Positions 1-8,102 of a stretch of 64,000 nucleotides of DNA are shown here, piece by piece. The stretch lies in contig NZ_LMUS01000001.1 in the NCBI RefSeq assembly GCF_009765835.1, positions 372,001-436,000 on the forward strand, in the 5' to 3' direction. The translations under genes were made by a program, and so were the position numbers. The stretch is from Granulicella sp. L56. Its GTDB lineage: Bacteria; Acidobacteriota; Terriglobia; Terriglobales; Acidobacteriaceae. The notes under the pieces are model-generated. The model was not told the origin of the DNA. It saw only the letters and a program-made list of their open reading frames with translations, and did no database searches. Numbering within the stretch: position 1 is the first letter of the stretch; every line of letters begins with the position of its first letter.

Positions 1-213
1 CGGCCGCGCAAGAAACGCGATGCCGAAGGTGGCCAGTGACTCCAGCGTGGAAGTAGCCGGATCAGAGGACGGAAAAAAGAGCCGGGGAAAGACCAGCACC
101 GCAGCCGTGGCATAGATGTAGAAGTCGAAAAATTCGACGGTCGTGCCAACCATGCTGGCAAAGAGAACCTGGCGCGGCGTATTGATACGCTTTGGTTGCG
201 TTTTTGTAATCAT
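1..213 (-). CDS. MFS transporter, metabolite:H+ symporter (MHS) type, N-terminal part
   Basis: Partial gene running off the left edge; only the first 71 codons are present. The ATG is at 211-213. The N-terminus carries a Glu-Phe-Phe-Asp-Phe-Tyr segment in the first membrane helix, typical of the MHS branch (proline/citrate/shikimate-type symporters) of the major facilitator superfamily. It lies 39 bp downstream of arsC on the same strand, so it could be the third gene of the arsM-arsC operon. The substrate cannot be told from this fragment. No strong ribosome binding site is visible. Family call is fairly firm; the link to arsenic is only positional. Confidence 0.75.
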   Translation of the reverse strand, partial: MITKTQPKRINTPRQVLFASMVGTTVEFFDFYIYATAAVLVFPRLFFPSSDPATSTLESLATFGIAFLARP

Positions 214-252
214 GCTGAAGCTTGCATTCTAGTCGAACGGCGAATGCATTAC

Positions 253-669
253 CTACTTCGCGCCTTGAGCCATGGCGAAACCTTTGGCATTCAGCAGCTC
301 TGAAACCCGGCTTCGAATGTCGTCTCGCACAGTGCGTACTTCATCGAGGGGCCTGCCTTTAGGATCGGGCAGCGGCCAATCATCGCGGCGCAACCCCGGA
401 ATATAGGGGCATTGCTCACCGCACCCCATCGTAATGAGCAATTGCGCGTCCCCCGCCAGTGCCTCTGTCAGCTTTTGCGGCTTCGCTTCGCTCAGGTCGA
501 TGCCCACCTCGTGCATGACAGCCAGAACCTCAGGATGCACCCGCAGGCCGGGTTCAGTTCCCGCAGATACGGCTTCCGCTTTTTGAGGGTCGGCGAGATG
601 ATTGAAGAAAGCTGCTGCCATCTGTGAGCGGCCTGCATTGTGGATGCACGCAAAGATTACCCTGTACAT
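253..669 (-). CDS. arsC: Arsenate reductase, thioredoxin-linked low-MW phosphatase type
   Basis: 138-aa cytoplasmic enzyme that reduces arsenate to arsenite. The N-terminal P-loop is CIHNAGRS (Cys8-X5-Arg14-Ser15), the nucleophile loop of the low-molecular-weight tyrosine phosphatase fold. Two further cysteines, Cys83 and Cys87 in MGCGEQC, sit where the resolving cysteines of thioredoxin-coupled ArsC lie, and a DPKG segment near residue 102 supplies the expected Asp. The spacing of the second pair is shorter than the C82/C89 of Staphylococcus ArsC. The ATG follows a GGAG box that overlaps the end of arsM; the gap is only 8 bp, so the two are co-transcribed. Confidence 0.92.
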   Translation of the reverse strand: MYRVIFACIHNAGRSQMAAAFFNHLADPQKAEAVSAGTEPGLRVHPEVLAVMHEVGIDLSEAKPQKLTEALAGDAQLLITMGCGEQCPYIPGLRRDDWPLPDPKGRPLDEVRTVRDDIRSRVSELLNAKGFAMAQGAK

Positions 670-677
670 TGCGTCTC

Positions 678-1562
678 CTATACCGTCTTAGGTTTGATGG
701 CGTAGACCTTCACGGTGGCTGCCGCTTCGTTCACGTCATACTGCGAGAGAAGCGTCGTCAGCTCCTCATGCAGCGACGGCTCGTTCGTTGCGGGCGAGCA
801 GCAGGCTTCTTCGATGACCTGAAAGGGACTGCCTGCTTCCATGCCGGGCGAGCAACAGCCTGCCTGGTTTTCGACCTTGGCGTATGCATTCAAGTCGGCT
901 CCGCTGTCTACGATTTCTACATGCTCAAATCCGGCTGCGAGCAGCCCGGCGCGATAGTCGTCAATCAAAATAGCTCCGGCGATGCAGCCGACGTACGCTG
1001 CCATACTCTGGGCGACAGCTTCGGGCAGATCGTGTTTCAACGCAATATCACTTAATGCGACGCGACCGCCCGGCTTGAGAACACGCGCAATCTCTCGGAA
1101 GACGGCTGGCTTGTCCGGCGCAAGATTGACGACGCAATTCGAGATGATGCAATCGACAGAGGCATCCGCGAGCGGGATCTGGTCAATGGTGGATTGATAG
1201 AACTCCACATTGGTATAACCGCCCTTCTGCGCATTCTCACGTGCCCGCTCAATCATCGCTGTCGTCATATCAATGCCGATAGCGCGACCTTCGGGGCCAA
1301 CCATCCGAGAGGCAAGAAAAACGTCGAGGCCGCCGCCCGAGCCGAGATCGACCACAACTTCGCCCGGCTTCAAGTGGGCCGTTGCCGTGGGGTTGCCGCA
1401 GGAGAGTCCCATATTGGCCCCGGCAGGAATCGAAGTCAGTTCTTCGGCACTATAGCCAAAGGCCTCCGCGACCGCCTTCACGCCTGCATGATCGTTCGAT
1501 AACGTGCTCTCCGCAACCGCGCCGTACTTCGACTTCACCGAATTCAATAGCTGCTCTGACAT
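678..1562 (-). CDS. arsM: Arsenite S-adenosylmethionine methyltransferase
   Basis: 294-aa enzyme that methylates As(III). The Rossmann SAM-binding motif VDLGSGGG is at residues 71-78. The three conserved arsenic-binding cysteines of the family are present in context: Cys55 (SCGNP), Cys143 (SNCVVNL) and Cys193 (VGCIAGA). The C-terminal part has two extra vicinal cysteine pairs, Cys236-237 and Cys254-255, each followed by Ser-Pro. The ATG has a GGAGG box about 5 bp upstream. It is the first gene of the minus-strand ars operon and diverges from arsR. The product is probably methylated arsenic species; the function of the extra CC pairs is unknown. Confidence 0.93.
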   Translation of the reverse strand: MSEQLLNSVKSKYGAVAESTLSNDHAGVKAVAEAFGYSAEELTSIPAGANMGLSCGNPTATAHLKPGEVVVDLGSGGGLDVFLASRMVGPEGRAIGIDMTTAMIERARENAQKGGYTNVEFYQSTIDQIPLADASVDCIISNCVVNLAPDKPAVFREIARVLKPGGRVALSDIALKHDLPEAVAQSMAAYVGCIAGAILIDDYRAGLLAAGFEHVEIVDSGADLNAYAKVENQAGCCSPGMEAGSPFQVIEEACCSPATNEPSLHEELTTLLSQYDVNEAAATVKVYAIKPKTV

Positions 1563-1590
1563 ACCGCCTCCAAAAACATTCGCTTAGGCG

Positions 1591-1619
1591 ACTATATCGG
1601 CTGTCAATAAATACGTCAA
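1591..1619 (-). promoter_or_regulatory. Predicted promoter of arsM-arsC
   Basis: Read on the minus strand, TTGACG (1614-1619) and TATAGT (1591-1596) are separated by exactly 17 bp, a good sigma-70-type arrangement, about 30 bp upstream of the arsM ATG. The -35 box falls inside the inverted repeat 1611-1626, so a repressor bound there would block this promoter. Confidence 0.6.
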
Positions 1620-1626
1620 TGCGTAT
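1611..1626. promoter_or_regulatory. Probable ArsR operator
   Basis: Inverted repeat ATACG-6 bp-CGTAT in the 76-bp gap between the divergent arsM and arsR genes, in an AT-rich stretch. ArsR/SmtB-family repressors bind imperfect AT-rich palindromes in such gaps. It overlaps the -35 of the arsM promoter and lies just upstream of a TATATT box (1626-1631) only 8 bp before the arsR ATG. Assignment is inferred from position and symmetry. Confidence 0.55.
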
Positions 1627-1638
1627 ATATTAAATCCC

Positions 1639-2052
1639 ATGGCGACGAAGAAGGCATTTAATATCGAGCGGTTCTTTCAGGCGCTCGGAGACAATACCCG
1701 CCTCCGGCTCCTTAACCTCATGGGCGATCAGGAAATTTGTGTGTGCTATTTCGTCGAGATCCTCGGCGCCCCCCAGCCAAAGATCTCCCGCCATCTCGCG
1801 TACCTGCGAAGCGCTGGAATCATCTCCTCGCGACGCGAAGGACGATGGATGCACTATCGCATCGTCATACCGCCGCATATCGGTGCATCTCAGATTCTTC
1901 GGCAAACACTGGGCTGGCTTAAAGAAGACAAGGGAATGCAGGCAGACAGGGCACGGCTCGCAAAGGCTTGTTGCTCCCCGGCTAAGTATGCCCTCCTCGA
2001 AGGCGCTCCTTTGCCCGCAACGATTCATCAGGCATCCGGCGAGACCTGCTAA
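1639..2052 (+). CDS. arsR: ArsR-family arsenic-responsive repressor
   Basis: 137-aa winged-helix repressor. The metalloid-sensing motif is EICVCYF (Cys34, Cys36), matching the ELCVCDL site of plasmid ArsR proteins, and the recognition helix region (QPKISRHLAYLRSAG) follows directly. A C-terminal Cys111-Cys112 pair in ACCSPA could add a third ligand or a second site; the same hexapeptide occurs in ArsM. No Shine-Dalgarno sequence precedes the ATG, and a TATATT -10-like box ends 8 bp upstream, so the mRNA may be leaderless. It diverges from arsM and presumably represses both directions until As(III) binds. Confidence 0.92.
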   Translation: MATKKAFNIERFFQALGDNTRLRLLNLMGDQEICVCYFVEILGAPQPKISRHLAYLRSAGIISSRREGRWMHYRIVIPPHIGASQILRQTLGWLKEDKGMQADRARLAKACCSPAKYALLEGAPLPATIHQASGETC

Positions 2053-2114
2053 AGGCAGCTTTCCACACCAAACTCTTGACTGGCCTGTTATTCTTAAATC
2101 AGGGAAAGCTGTCG

Positions 2115-2140
2115 AAGCCCGGCCACTCCAGGCCGGGCTT
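2115..2140 (+). terminator. Hairpin terminator after arsR
   Basis: Perfect 10-bp stem (AAGCCCGGCC / GGCCGGGCTT) with a 6-nt loop, 63 bp after the arsR stop. The T-tract is short, so it may be an imperfect intrinsic terminator. No alternative use is evident. Confidence 0.6.
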
Positions 2141-2226
2141 CCGCACTTAACCCTAGACCGAAGTCCAGACCTAACACCTTATCTTCGAAGACTTTGCGTA
2201 CTTTAGTCTAGGAGGGGAGTACCACG

Positions 2227-3609
2227 ATGCCGAAGCCGACACACCACAGAACCGCCCCTGCCGTACTGCGCCCCTACCATCTCGGCGTCATGGCATCCGT
2301 AATATTTTTTGGGCTCCTCAGCACCAACTCGCTCCGCGCACAGCTCCCCGCCGGAACCACCGACACGACCGCCTCCCAGCCGCAGAACCAATCGGACCTG
2401 GACCCTCTTCGCGCCCAGGCCAACGCCGCGCTCGACCAGCATGACTTCCCTGCTGCTCTCAAGCTGCTGACCAACCTTGCCGCTAAGTATCCTAACGACG
2501 CCCACCTGCTGTACGACCTTGGCTTTACGCAGGAGTCACTCGACCAGACCTCGAACGCTGCCGACACCTATCGCCGCGCCGCTGCTGTCGACCCCAAGTA
2601 CTTCGAGCCGCACCTCTCGCTCGGCCTTCTGCTTGCGCGCACCGGCCAGCACGATCAGGCCCGCGCGGAACTCCTGACAGCCACCACGCTGACTCCCTCC
2701 ACCGATCCCGCGCTCAAGGCCCGAGCCTGGCGCGCCCTCGCCCGGCTCGATCAGACCACCCGCCCCGCCGATGCCAGTAACGAGCTGCTGGAGGCGATGA
2801 AGACCTCTCCGGAGACGCCGGACGACATCATCCTCTCCGGTGAGCTTGCCGAAGCCTCCAACGACCTACCCGCAGCGGAAGCCGCGTACCGCCGCCTGAT
2901 CAGTGCCGATCCGCAGAATGCTGCCGCTACCGCTGCCCTCGTCCATCTGCTGGAGCGCGAGAAGAAAACCGATCAGGCCGAAGCGCTGCTGACCGCGTCG
3001 CTTGGCAAAAGTCCTGACGATCCTACGCTTAATGCTCAGCTGGCCAGCCTCTACGACTCTCAGAACCAGCCGGACAAGGCGATTCCCCTCATCGAAAAAC
3101 TGCACGCCGCCAATCCCAGCGACGCCGGAATCACCCGCCTGCTCGCACATCTGTACAGCAGCAACAGCCAGTTCGAGCAGGCCGCACCACTCTACGCCAC
3201 GCTGACCAACGACTTCCCCAACGACCCCACCCTGGTCACCGACCGCGCCGACGCCCTGATTCACCTGCGCCAGTTCGCCGAGGCAGAATCGATGCTGAAG
3301 CGCACCACCAGCAATCCCTCCGCCTTCGCCACCAAGGACGACCTTGGCCTCGCGGCCAGCCACCTTGCCTTTGCCGCTTCGGCGAACGATGATCCCACCA
3401 CCAGCTTGCAAGCATTAGCGATTCGTGATAAAGTGCTGCCACAGTCACCGTCGTCTTTGTTCCTGGCGGCGACCGCGCACGACAAGCTCCACCAGGTCAA
3501 GGAGGCTCGCGATCTGTACAAACAGTTTCTCTCCGTGGCAAACGGTAAGTTTCCCAACGAGGAGTGGCAGGCCCGCCACCGCCTTGTCACACTCGATCAC
3601 TCGCGGTAA
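2227..3609 (+). CDS. Exported tetratricopeptide-repeat protein
   Basis: 460-aa protein. Residues about 18-39 form a hydrophobic segment ending in a signal-peptidase-like Leu-Arg-Ala-Gln, so it is probably exported. The rest consists of TPR helical pairs (for example residues 50-200 and 225-330) with typical Ala/Leu/Asp-Pro spacing. TPR domains hold partner proteins together; no catalytic motif is seen. The ATG has a strong AGGAGGGG box 8 bp upstream. It heads a plus-strand run of three exported proteins (with 3642-4109 and 4141-4677) that probably form one transcription unit. The specific role is unknown. Confidence 0.8.
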   Translation: MPKPTHHRTAPAVLRPYHLGVMASVIFFGLLSTNSLRAQLPAGTTDTTASQPQNQSDLDPLRAQANAALDQHDFPAALKLLTNLAAKYPNDAHLLYDLGFTQESLDQTSNAADTYRRAAAVDPKYFEPHLSLGLLLARTGQHDQARAELLTATTLTPSTDPALKARAWRALARLDQTTRPADASNELLEAMKTSPETPDDIILSGELAEASNDLPAAEAAYRRLISADPQNAAATAALVHLLEREKKTDQAEALLTASLGKSPDDPTLNAQLASLYDSQNQPDKAIPLIEKLHAANPSDAGITRLLAHLYSSNSQFEQAAPLYATLTNDFPNDPTLVTDRADALIHLRQFAEAESMLKRTTSNPSAFATKDDLGLAASHLAFAASANDDPTTSLQALAIRDKVLPQSPSSLFLAATAHDKLHQVKEARDLYKQFLSVANGKFPNEEWQARHRLVTLDHSR

Positions 3610-3641
3610 ATCGTAGATAAGCGCTCCCTTCGAGGTGCGTT

Positions 3642-4109
3642 ATGAAATCCATAGCAAGGTACTCCGCCCTTCTCCTCGCCTCAGCATTGTTTCTCCTGCT
3701 CACTCCTCCGGTCCATGCTGCCATCGACGAAACCCTTCCTGACGCCCAAACGCTTAATCAGCTCGAACTGCGCGCCGAACAGGCCAACCCTCGCGATCAG
3801 TGCTACCTTTACACCCAGCTTGTCCACACCATGACAGAGCTGGCGGTAAAAGAGATGGCTGATGGCGATGACGACCAGGCCAGCGCAACGCTCAAGCAGA
3901 TCAACCATTACGCTCATCTCATCCAGGTCAATCTGGAACAGAACACCAAGCGGTTGAAGAATGCCGAGATGCTGATGCATCACACGACGCTGCGGCTGGC
4001 GCAGGCCCTGCACCTCGCCTCTGAAGACGATCGCACCACGGTACAAGCGACACTCAAGCAACTCGACCTGATTCAGGACCAAATCCTTGACCAGGTCTTC
4101 AACCATTAA
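3642..4109 (+). CDS. Small secreted helical protein, unknown function
   Basis: 155 aa. A clear Sec signal peptide (residues 1-26: Lys, hydrophobic core, Val-His-Ala) is followed by a wholly helical, charged domain rich in Leu, Gln and Asp with a Tyr-Thr-Gln-Leu-Val-His segment. No known family was recognised. The start has a GAGGTG box. It lies 32 bp after the TPR gene and 31 bp before the next one, so an operon is likely. Probably periplasmic. Confidence 0.72.
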   Translation: MKSIARYSALLLASALFLLLTPPVHAAIDETLPDAQTLNQLELRAEQANPRDQCYLYTQLVHTMTELAVKEMADGDDDQASATLKQINHYAHLIQVNLEQNTKRLKNAEMLMHHTTLRLAQALHLASEDDRTTVQATLKQLDLIQDQILDQVFNH

Positions 4110-4140
4110 TACAGGATCAGATTTTCAAACCTTATACAGA

Positions 4141-4677
4141 ATGCTGCGACGAATATGCTTCGCCCTCATCCTCCTCGTTCTCCACCCTCCACTGCACGCG
4201 CAGGCCAACGATAATGCTCTATCCGAAGCGGAAGTCGAGCAGGTGCGTGAGTCCGCTTACTTCCCCAGTGATCGTGTGCTCGTCTTCGTCAAGTTCCTCG
4301 ACGACCGTTCCGCCGCTCTTCAGAGCCTCTTTGCCCATCCTCGCCGTCCTGGCCGGGAACAGGATGCGCACGATCTTCTGGAGCAGTTCACCTCGATTGC
4401 CGACGAACTCGAAGATAATCTAGACGACTACAGCACGCGCCATAGCGATGTCCGCAAATCGCTGCCAAAGCTGCTGGAGGCTACGGATCGTTGGTCTTCC
4501 AACCTTAAGTCTCCACCAGACGACGAGGCCTACAACGTCTCGCGCAAGCTGGCTCTCGAGGCGATTCGCGATCTTCGGGAAGATACTACCGAGATGATTG
4601 CTAGCCAGAAGAGCTGGTTTGCGGCTCATCCGCCAGCTAAAGAAGAGAAGAAGGGCCCCATCGATATTCCACGCTAA
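4141..4677 (+). CDS. Secreted helical protein, unknown function
   Basis: 178 aa from the ATG at 4141, chosen because it starts a good signal peptide (MLRRICFALILLVLHPPLHA) and avoids overlap with the previous gene; an upstream in-frame ATG at 4087 would put 18 polar residues in front of the signal. The mature part is helical and acidic in its first half, basic at the C-terminus, with no recognised motif. Together with the two genes upstream it looks like a set of envelope proteins that may act together; function not known. Confidence 0.68.
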   Translation: MLRRICFALILLVLHPPLHAQANDNALSEAEVEQVRESAYFPSDRVLVFVKFLDDRSAALQSLFAHPRRPGREQDAHDLLEQFTSIADELEDNLDDYSTRHSDVRKSLPKLLEATDRWSSNLKSPPDDEAYNVSRKLALEAIRDLREDTTEMIASQKSWFAAHPPAKEEKKGPIDIPR

Positions 4678-4754
4678 GAGGGTTCTCAACCGGTTTCGTC
4701 GGTGCAAATCGGGGCAAGCCCGCTTGGCAGCCGTGTTAACCTTTTAGTAAGCGT

Positions 4755-5441
4755 ATGTCGTCCGCACTCATCCCTATCTTTCAAGAGCAGTATCGAGATC
4801 TGCGCCCGCGGGCTCCGATTCCTCCACTTGATATCCGCTTTCGCCGCTTCACCTCGCTCAACACCACGATTCGACTGCGCGAAGGCCAGCTTCATGTTCG
4901 GCTCTCCGATCTGCTGGAGGCGGCACCGGAATCCGTTCATCGCGCCATCGCGCATATCCTGCTGGCCAAGCTTTACAAGAAGCCGATTGCTCCCATTCAT
5001 GCCGACCGCTACCGGCGCCATGTGTCGTCGGAGGCGGTCTCGCGTCAGGCCGAGCATATTCGGCAGACGCGCGGACGCAAGCGCATCCTTACCCCTGTCG
5101 GTCATCACTACGATCTTGATGAGGTCTTCGAGTCGCTCAACACGCGATTTTTTTATGGCCTGCTCGGACGACCCACGCTTACGTGGAGCGCTCACCATGC
5201 GCGTCGCATGTTGGGCCACTATGATGCCGCGCACAATACGATTATGGTCAGCCGCGTCTTCGACCGGCCCGATACACCGCGCTGCGCTATCGAATATCTG
5301 CTGTATCACGAGATGCTTCACTTGAAGCATCCGGTCCGCGTCAAGGCTGGACGACGTTGCGTCCACTCGCGGGAGTTTCAGGCAGAAGAACGCCTCTTCC
5401 CTGAGTTGGAAGAGGCGAAGGCTTACCTGAAACGCATTTAG
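4755..5441 (+). CDS. SprT-like zinc metallopeptidase
   Basis: 228 aa, no signal peptide. The zincin motif HEMLH is at residues 185-189, inside a helix Ile-Glu-Tyr-Leu-Leu-Tyr, and a third candidate ligand His204 lies 15 residues later (VHSREF). This layout matches the SprT-like/WLM group. Residues about 115-165 form the beta-rich region typical of SprT-like folds (LDEVFESLNTRFF). The first 110 residues are not recognised. It follows the three exported proteins by 77 bp, with no clear ribosome binding site. The substrate is unknown. Confidence 0.75.
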   Translation: MSSALIPIFQEQYRDLRPRAPIPPLDIRFRRFTSLNTTIRLREGQLHVRLSDLLEAAPESVHRAIAHILLAKLYKKPIAPIHADRYRRHVSSEAVSRQAEHIRQTRGRKRILTPVGHHYDLDEVFESLNTRFFYGLLGRPTLTWSAHHARRMLGHYDAAHNTIMVSRVFDRPDTPRCAIEYLLYHEMLHLKHPVRVKAGRRCVHSREFQAEERLFPELEEAKAYLKRI

Positions 5442-5478
5442 AGCGGTTCTCCTCCAGATGTAGTTTTGGCAATTCGAG

Positions 5479-5510
5479 CAAAACGCAGATTCCCTTCGGG
5501 AATGACAAAC
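5479..5510 (+). repeat. Short dispersed repeat, family B, copy 1
   Basis: Intergenic palindrome-centred sequence, GCAGATTCC...GGAATGACAAA, between the SprT-like gene and alaC. A second copy with a longer hairpin core lies at 53601-53641 in the opposite orientation. It resembles a REP-like element; no encoded product. Confidence 0.55.
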
Positions 5511-5555
5511 AAAGGAATCTACACCTGAGAGGAAATAGCTATAGATGCGGATGGC

Positions 5556-6737
5556 TTATCCTGCTTTGAACATCTGCTTCATCCCGCGCAGCGCCTGACG
5601 CGTGCGTTCTTCGTTTTCGATCAGCGAGAAACGCACATGACCGTCGCCATGCTCACCGAAGCCGATACCTGGGCTGACCGCGGTCTTCGCCTCTGCCAGC
5701 AGCTTCTTTGAGAACTCCACTGACCCGAGCGCGCGGTACTGCTCCGGAATCTTTGCCCAGACGAACATGGTTGCCTTAGGCATATCGACGGCCCAGCCGA
5801 GCTTGTTCAAGCCCGGCACCAAGACATCGCGGCGAGCCTTGTAGTTGTCGCGAATCTTGGCGACGCAATCCTGCGGACCTTCGAGCGCGGCGATGGAAGC
5901 TACCTGGATCGGCGTGAATGTGCCGTAGTCGAAGTAGCTCTTGATGCGACCGAGCGCCGCAACCAGCTTCGGGTTTCCGACCATGAAGCCCACGCGCCAA
6001 CCCGGCATGTTGTAGCTCTTCGAGAGCGTGAAGAACTCGACCGCGATGTCTTTTGCGCCGGGAACTTCGAGCACGCTGGGAGCACGATAGCCGTCGAAGA
6101 CGATGTCCGCATAGGCCAGATCATGAACGATGTAGATTCCGAGTTCCTTGCACAGCGCGACGATCCGCTCGAAGAACGAAAGCTCGACGCACTGCGCAGT
6201 TGGGTTCGACGGAAAGTTCAGGATCAGCAGCTTTGGACGCGGCTGCATTCTCGGCAGCTCGTATTCGAGCCGCGCCAGCAGCGTGTCGGCGTCTGCATCG
6301 GCTGCGGGAATGCTCTGCACCTTCGATCCGGCAATGACCGGTCCGAAGATATGGATCGGATAGCTCGGGTTCGGCACAGCTACTGTATCTTCGTCGTCGA
6401 GCACGGCAAGGCAAAGGTGGGCGATACCCTCCTTCGAGCCAATGGTGACGATCGCTTCGGTCTCGGGATTGAGATCGACGTCGTAGCGGGTCTTGTACCA
6501 GTTGCAGATGGCCTTGCGCAGACGCGGAATGCCGCGCGAGAGCGAGTAGCGATGGGTTGCAGTCTTTTGTGCTGCTTCGATCAGCTTGTCGACGATTGCC
6601 TTGGGCGTCGCTCCATCGGGATTGCCCATCCCGAAGTCGATGATGTCTTCGCCGCGCTTGCGTGCCGCGGCCTTCAACTCGCCCGTGATGTTGAACACAT
6701 ACGCCGGCAACCGTGTCAGCCTTCTAAACTCGTCCAT
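5556..6737 (-). CDS. alaC: Alanine (glutamate-pyruvate) aminotransferase, AlaC type
   Basis: 393-aa PLP-dependent class I aminotransferase that interconverts pyruvate and alanine with glutamate. The PLP lysine is Lys240 in LSKSYNMPGWRVGF. The N-terminal RLPAYVFNITGELK, the GMGNPDGATP loop and the C-terminal VSPGIGFGEHGDGHVRF closely match E. coli AlaC. Start taken at the ATG at 6737, which matches the family N-terminus and has a GGAG box upstream; an in-frame GTG at 6809 would add 24 basic residues without homology. It follows the DsbD-like gene by 107 bp on the same strand. Confidence 0.92.
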   Translation of the reverse strand: MDEFRRLTRLPAYVFNITGELKAAARKRGEDIIDFGMGNPDGATPKAIVDKLIEAAQKTATHRYSLSRGIPRLRKAICNWYKTRYDVDLNPETEAIVTIGSKEGIAHLCLAVLDDEDTVAVPNPSYPIHIFGPVIAGSKVQSIPAADADADTLLARLEYELPRMQPRPKLLILNFPSNPTAQCVELSFFERIVALCKELGIYIVHDLAYADIVFDGYRAPSVLEVPGAKDIAVEFFTLSKSYNMPGWRVGFMVGNPKLVAALGRIKSYFDYGTFTPIQVASIAALEGPQDCVAKIRDNYKARRDVLVPGLNKLGWAVDMPKATMFVWAKIPEQYRALGSVEFSKKLLAEAKTAVSPGIGFGEHGDGHVRFSLIENEERTRQALRGMKQMFKAG

Positions 6738-6844
6738 TGCGCCCTGCTCGCTCCAAGATTTCTTTCTTAATCGATGATGCCACGACGGAAGAACCAAAGC
6801 AGAATTCACTTTGCGCTTACCTCGGGCCGGAACCCGTCATGCCA

Positions 6845-7345
6845 CTACTTTGCGGTGAAAACGACCTGAATGGGAAGGCTTCGCGGCGGATAGCAGGCTG
6901 CGTGGTCGCATGCCTGATAGCGCAGCGTGCCATCGATCTCGTGTTGCCCTGCCCTGGCGACGACCGGAAGCTTCACCGTGAAGTCGCCTGCGTAGACATC
7001 CAGCTTGTCGTTGGGGCTGAAGCTGAAGCTATAGGCTGTGCCCGCGGGATACTCTGCGGTCTCAGCCTTCACGCCCGCTGCCGGCTGCAGATCGACCTTG
7101 GTGGGAATCAGCAGCTCCGACTTCGGGGTGTGCGAGTTGACGTGAAATCCGTCGACAACGCGGAAGCGCATCTCGACGACGCTTCGCTTTCCTGCCGGAA
7201 TTGCCTGCGGTTCGGCATCGTAGATCACATAGGACTTTGCCTTCTCGGCATTGCCGTTCATGTTCCCCATCTGCGCCGTCAGGACTCCTGCATTGAGCAG
7301 GGTTCCCGCACCAAGCAACAACCCTGCCACCACGCTCAGCCGCAT
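6845..7345 (-). CDS. Solitary DsbD N-terminal (nDsbD-like) domain protein, exported
   Basis: 166 aa with an N-terminal signal segment (residues 1-24). The rest is the immunoglobulin-like domain of DsbD, ending with TLRYQACDHAACYPP, in which Cys146 and Cys151 correspond to the catalytic pair of E. coli nDsbD. The DsbD membrane domain and C-terminal thioredoxin are absent. The ATG is 1 bp downstream of the TlpA-like gene, with its GGAG box inside that gene, so translation is probably coupled. Likely passes electrons between periplasmic thiol partners, with the membrane electron donor encoded elsewhere. Confidence 0.85.
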   Translation of the reverse strand: MRLSVVAGLLLGAGTLLNAGVLTAQMGNMNGNAEKAKSYVIYDAEPQAIPAGKRSVVEMRFRVVDGFHVNSHTPKSELLIPTKVDLQPAAGVKAETAEYPAGTAYSFSFSPNDKLDVYAGDFTVKLPVVARAGQHEIDGTLRYQACDHAACYPPRSLPIQVVFTAK

Positions 7346-7996
7346 TTACTCTCCACCCTTCATAGCCGTCGTCGCTCCAGAGGCAATCGTCTTCTTGATG
7401 TTCGCCTCGATCTCGTTCTTCGAGCTCAGCCCTGCGGTCGCCTCGATCACTTTGCCGTCGCGGTCCACATAGAACGACATGGGCAGATATTCGATTCCAC
7501 CGTACGCGTCCTGTACCTTGTCGGTCGTCAACAGGATCGGATACGTTACTCCGACCTGCTTCGCGGTCTTGCCGATTACGTCCTTGCCTGCATCGACGTC
7601 GGCGGTGAGTCCGAGAATCTCAAAGCCCTGTCCTGCATACTGCTTGCGCAGCTCTTCGAACCACGGCATCTCGATCTTGCAGGGAGCGCACCACGTCGCC
7701 CAGAAGTTCAGCAGTACCGGACGGCCCTTATAGTCGGCCAGCGAAACTTTCTTGCCGTCGAGCGTCGACAGCGTGAATGCCGGAGCGGTCTTTCCGCGCA
7801 GCTTTGCGCCCGGATCTACGTCCTCGGAGTCGTCGCCTTGTGCGGACTGACTGGGCTGCGCAGGAGTGAGCACCACATGGTTGGCCTCGGCCAGCTGCAT
7901 TGCGATGCGCCGTTGCCGCAGGTTATGCCATCCGGACCACAACAGCAGCGCGATTCCAACGATCATTACGCCAAGAACCAAGGTATTTCGCTTCAC
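7346..7996 (-). CDS. TlpA/ResA-like membrane-anchored thioredoxin
   Basis: 216 aa from a GTG at 7996. An N-terminal membrane helix (residues 4-21) anchors a periplasmic thioredoxin domain (about 65-205) with FWATWCAPC, active-site Cys103 and Cys106, and a cis-Pro segment (YLPMSF). The long in-frame extension to 8338 was rejected because it overlaps the divergent isomerase gene and lacks thioredoxin or signal features, whereas the GTG has a GGAAGGA box upstream. It forms a pair with the nDsbD-like gene directly downstream, consistent with a periplasmic disulfide-reduction role, for example cytochrome c maturation. Confidence 0.85.
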   Translation of the reverse strand: MKRNTLVLGVMIVGIALLLWSGWHNLRQRRIAMQLAEANHVVLTPAQPSQSAQGDDSEDVDPGAKLRGKTAPAFTLSTLDGKKVSLADYKGRPVLLNFWATWCAPCKIEMPWFEELRKQYAGQGFEILGLTADVDAGKDVIGKTAKQVGVTYPILLTTDKVQDAYGGIEYLPMSFYVDRDGKVIEATAGLSSKNEIEANIKKTIASGATTAMKGGE

Positions 7997-8102
7997 TTGA
8001 TTGGATATCCTTCCGGCAAGCGCTCCGCGCCGAGCCTGTATCCAGTTTAGACGCAATGCGGCCTCGGACGCCGCTCTGCTAGCATCGACATGGTTCCATA
8101 CC

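Noticed and set aside
6737..8050. 437-codon plus-strand frame
   Set aside because: Antisense to the nDsbD-like and TlpA-like genes; no recognisable domain.
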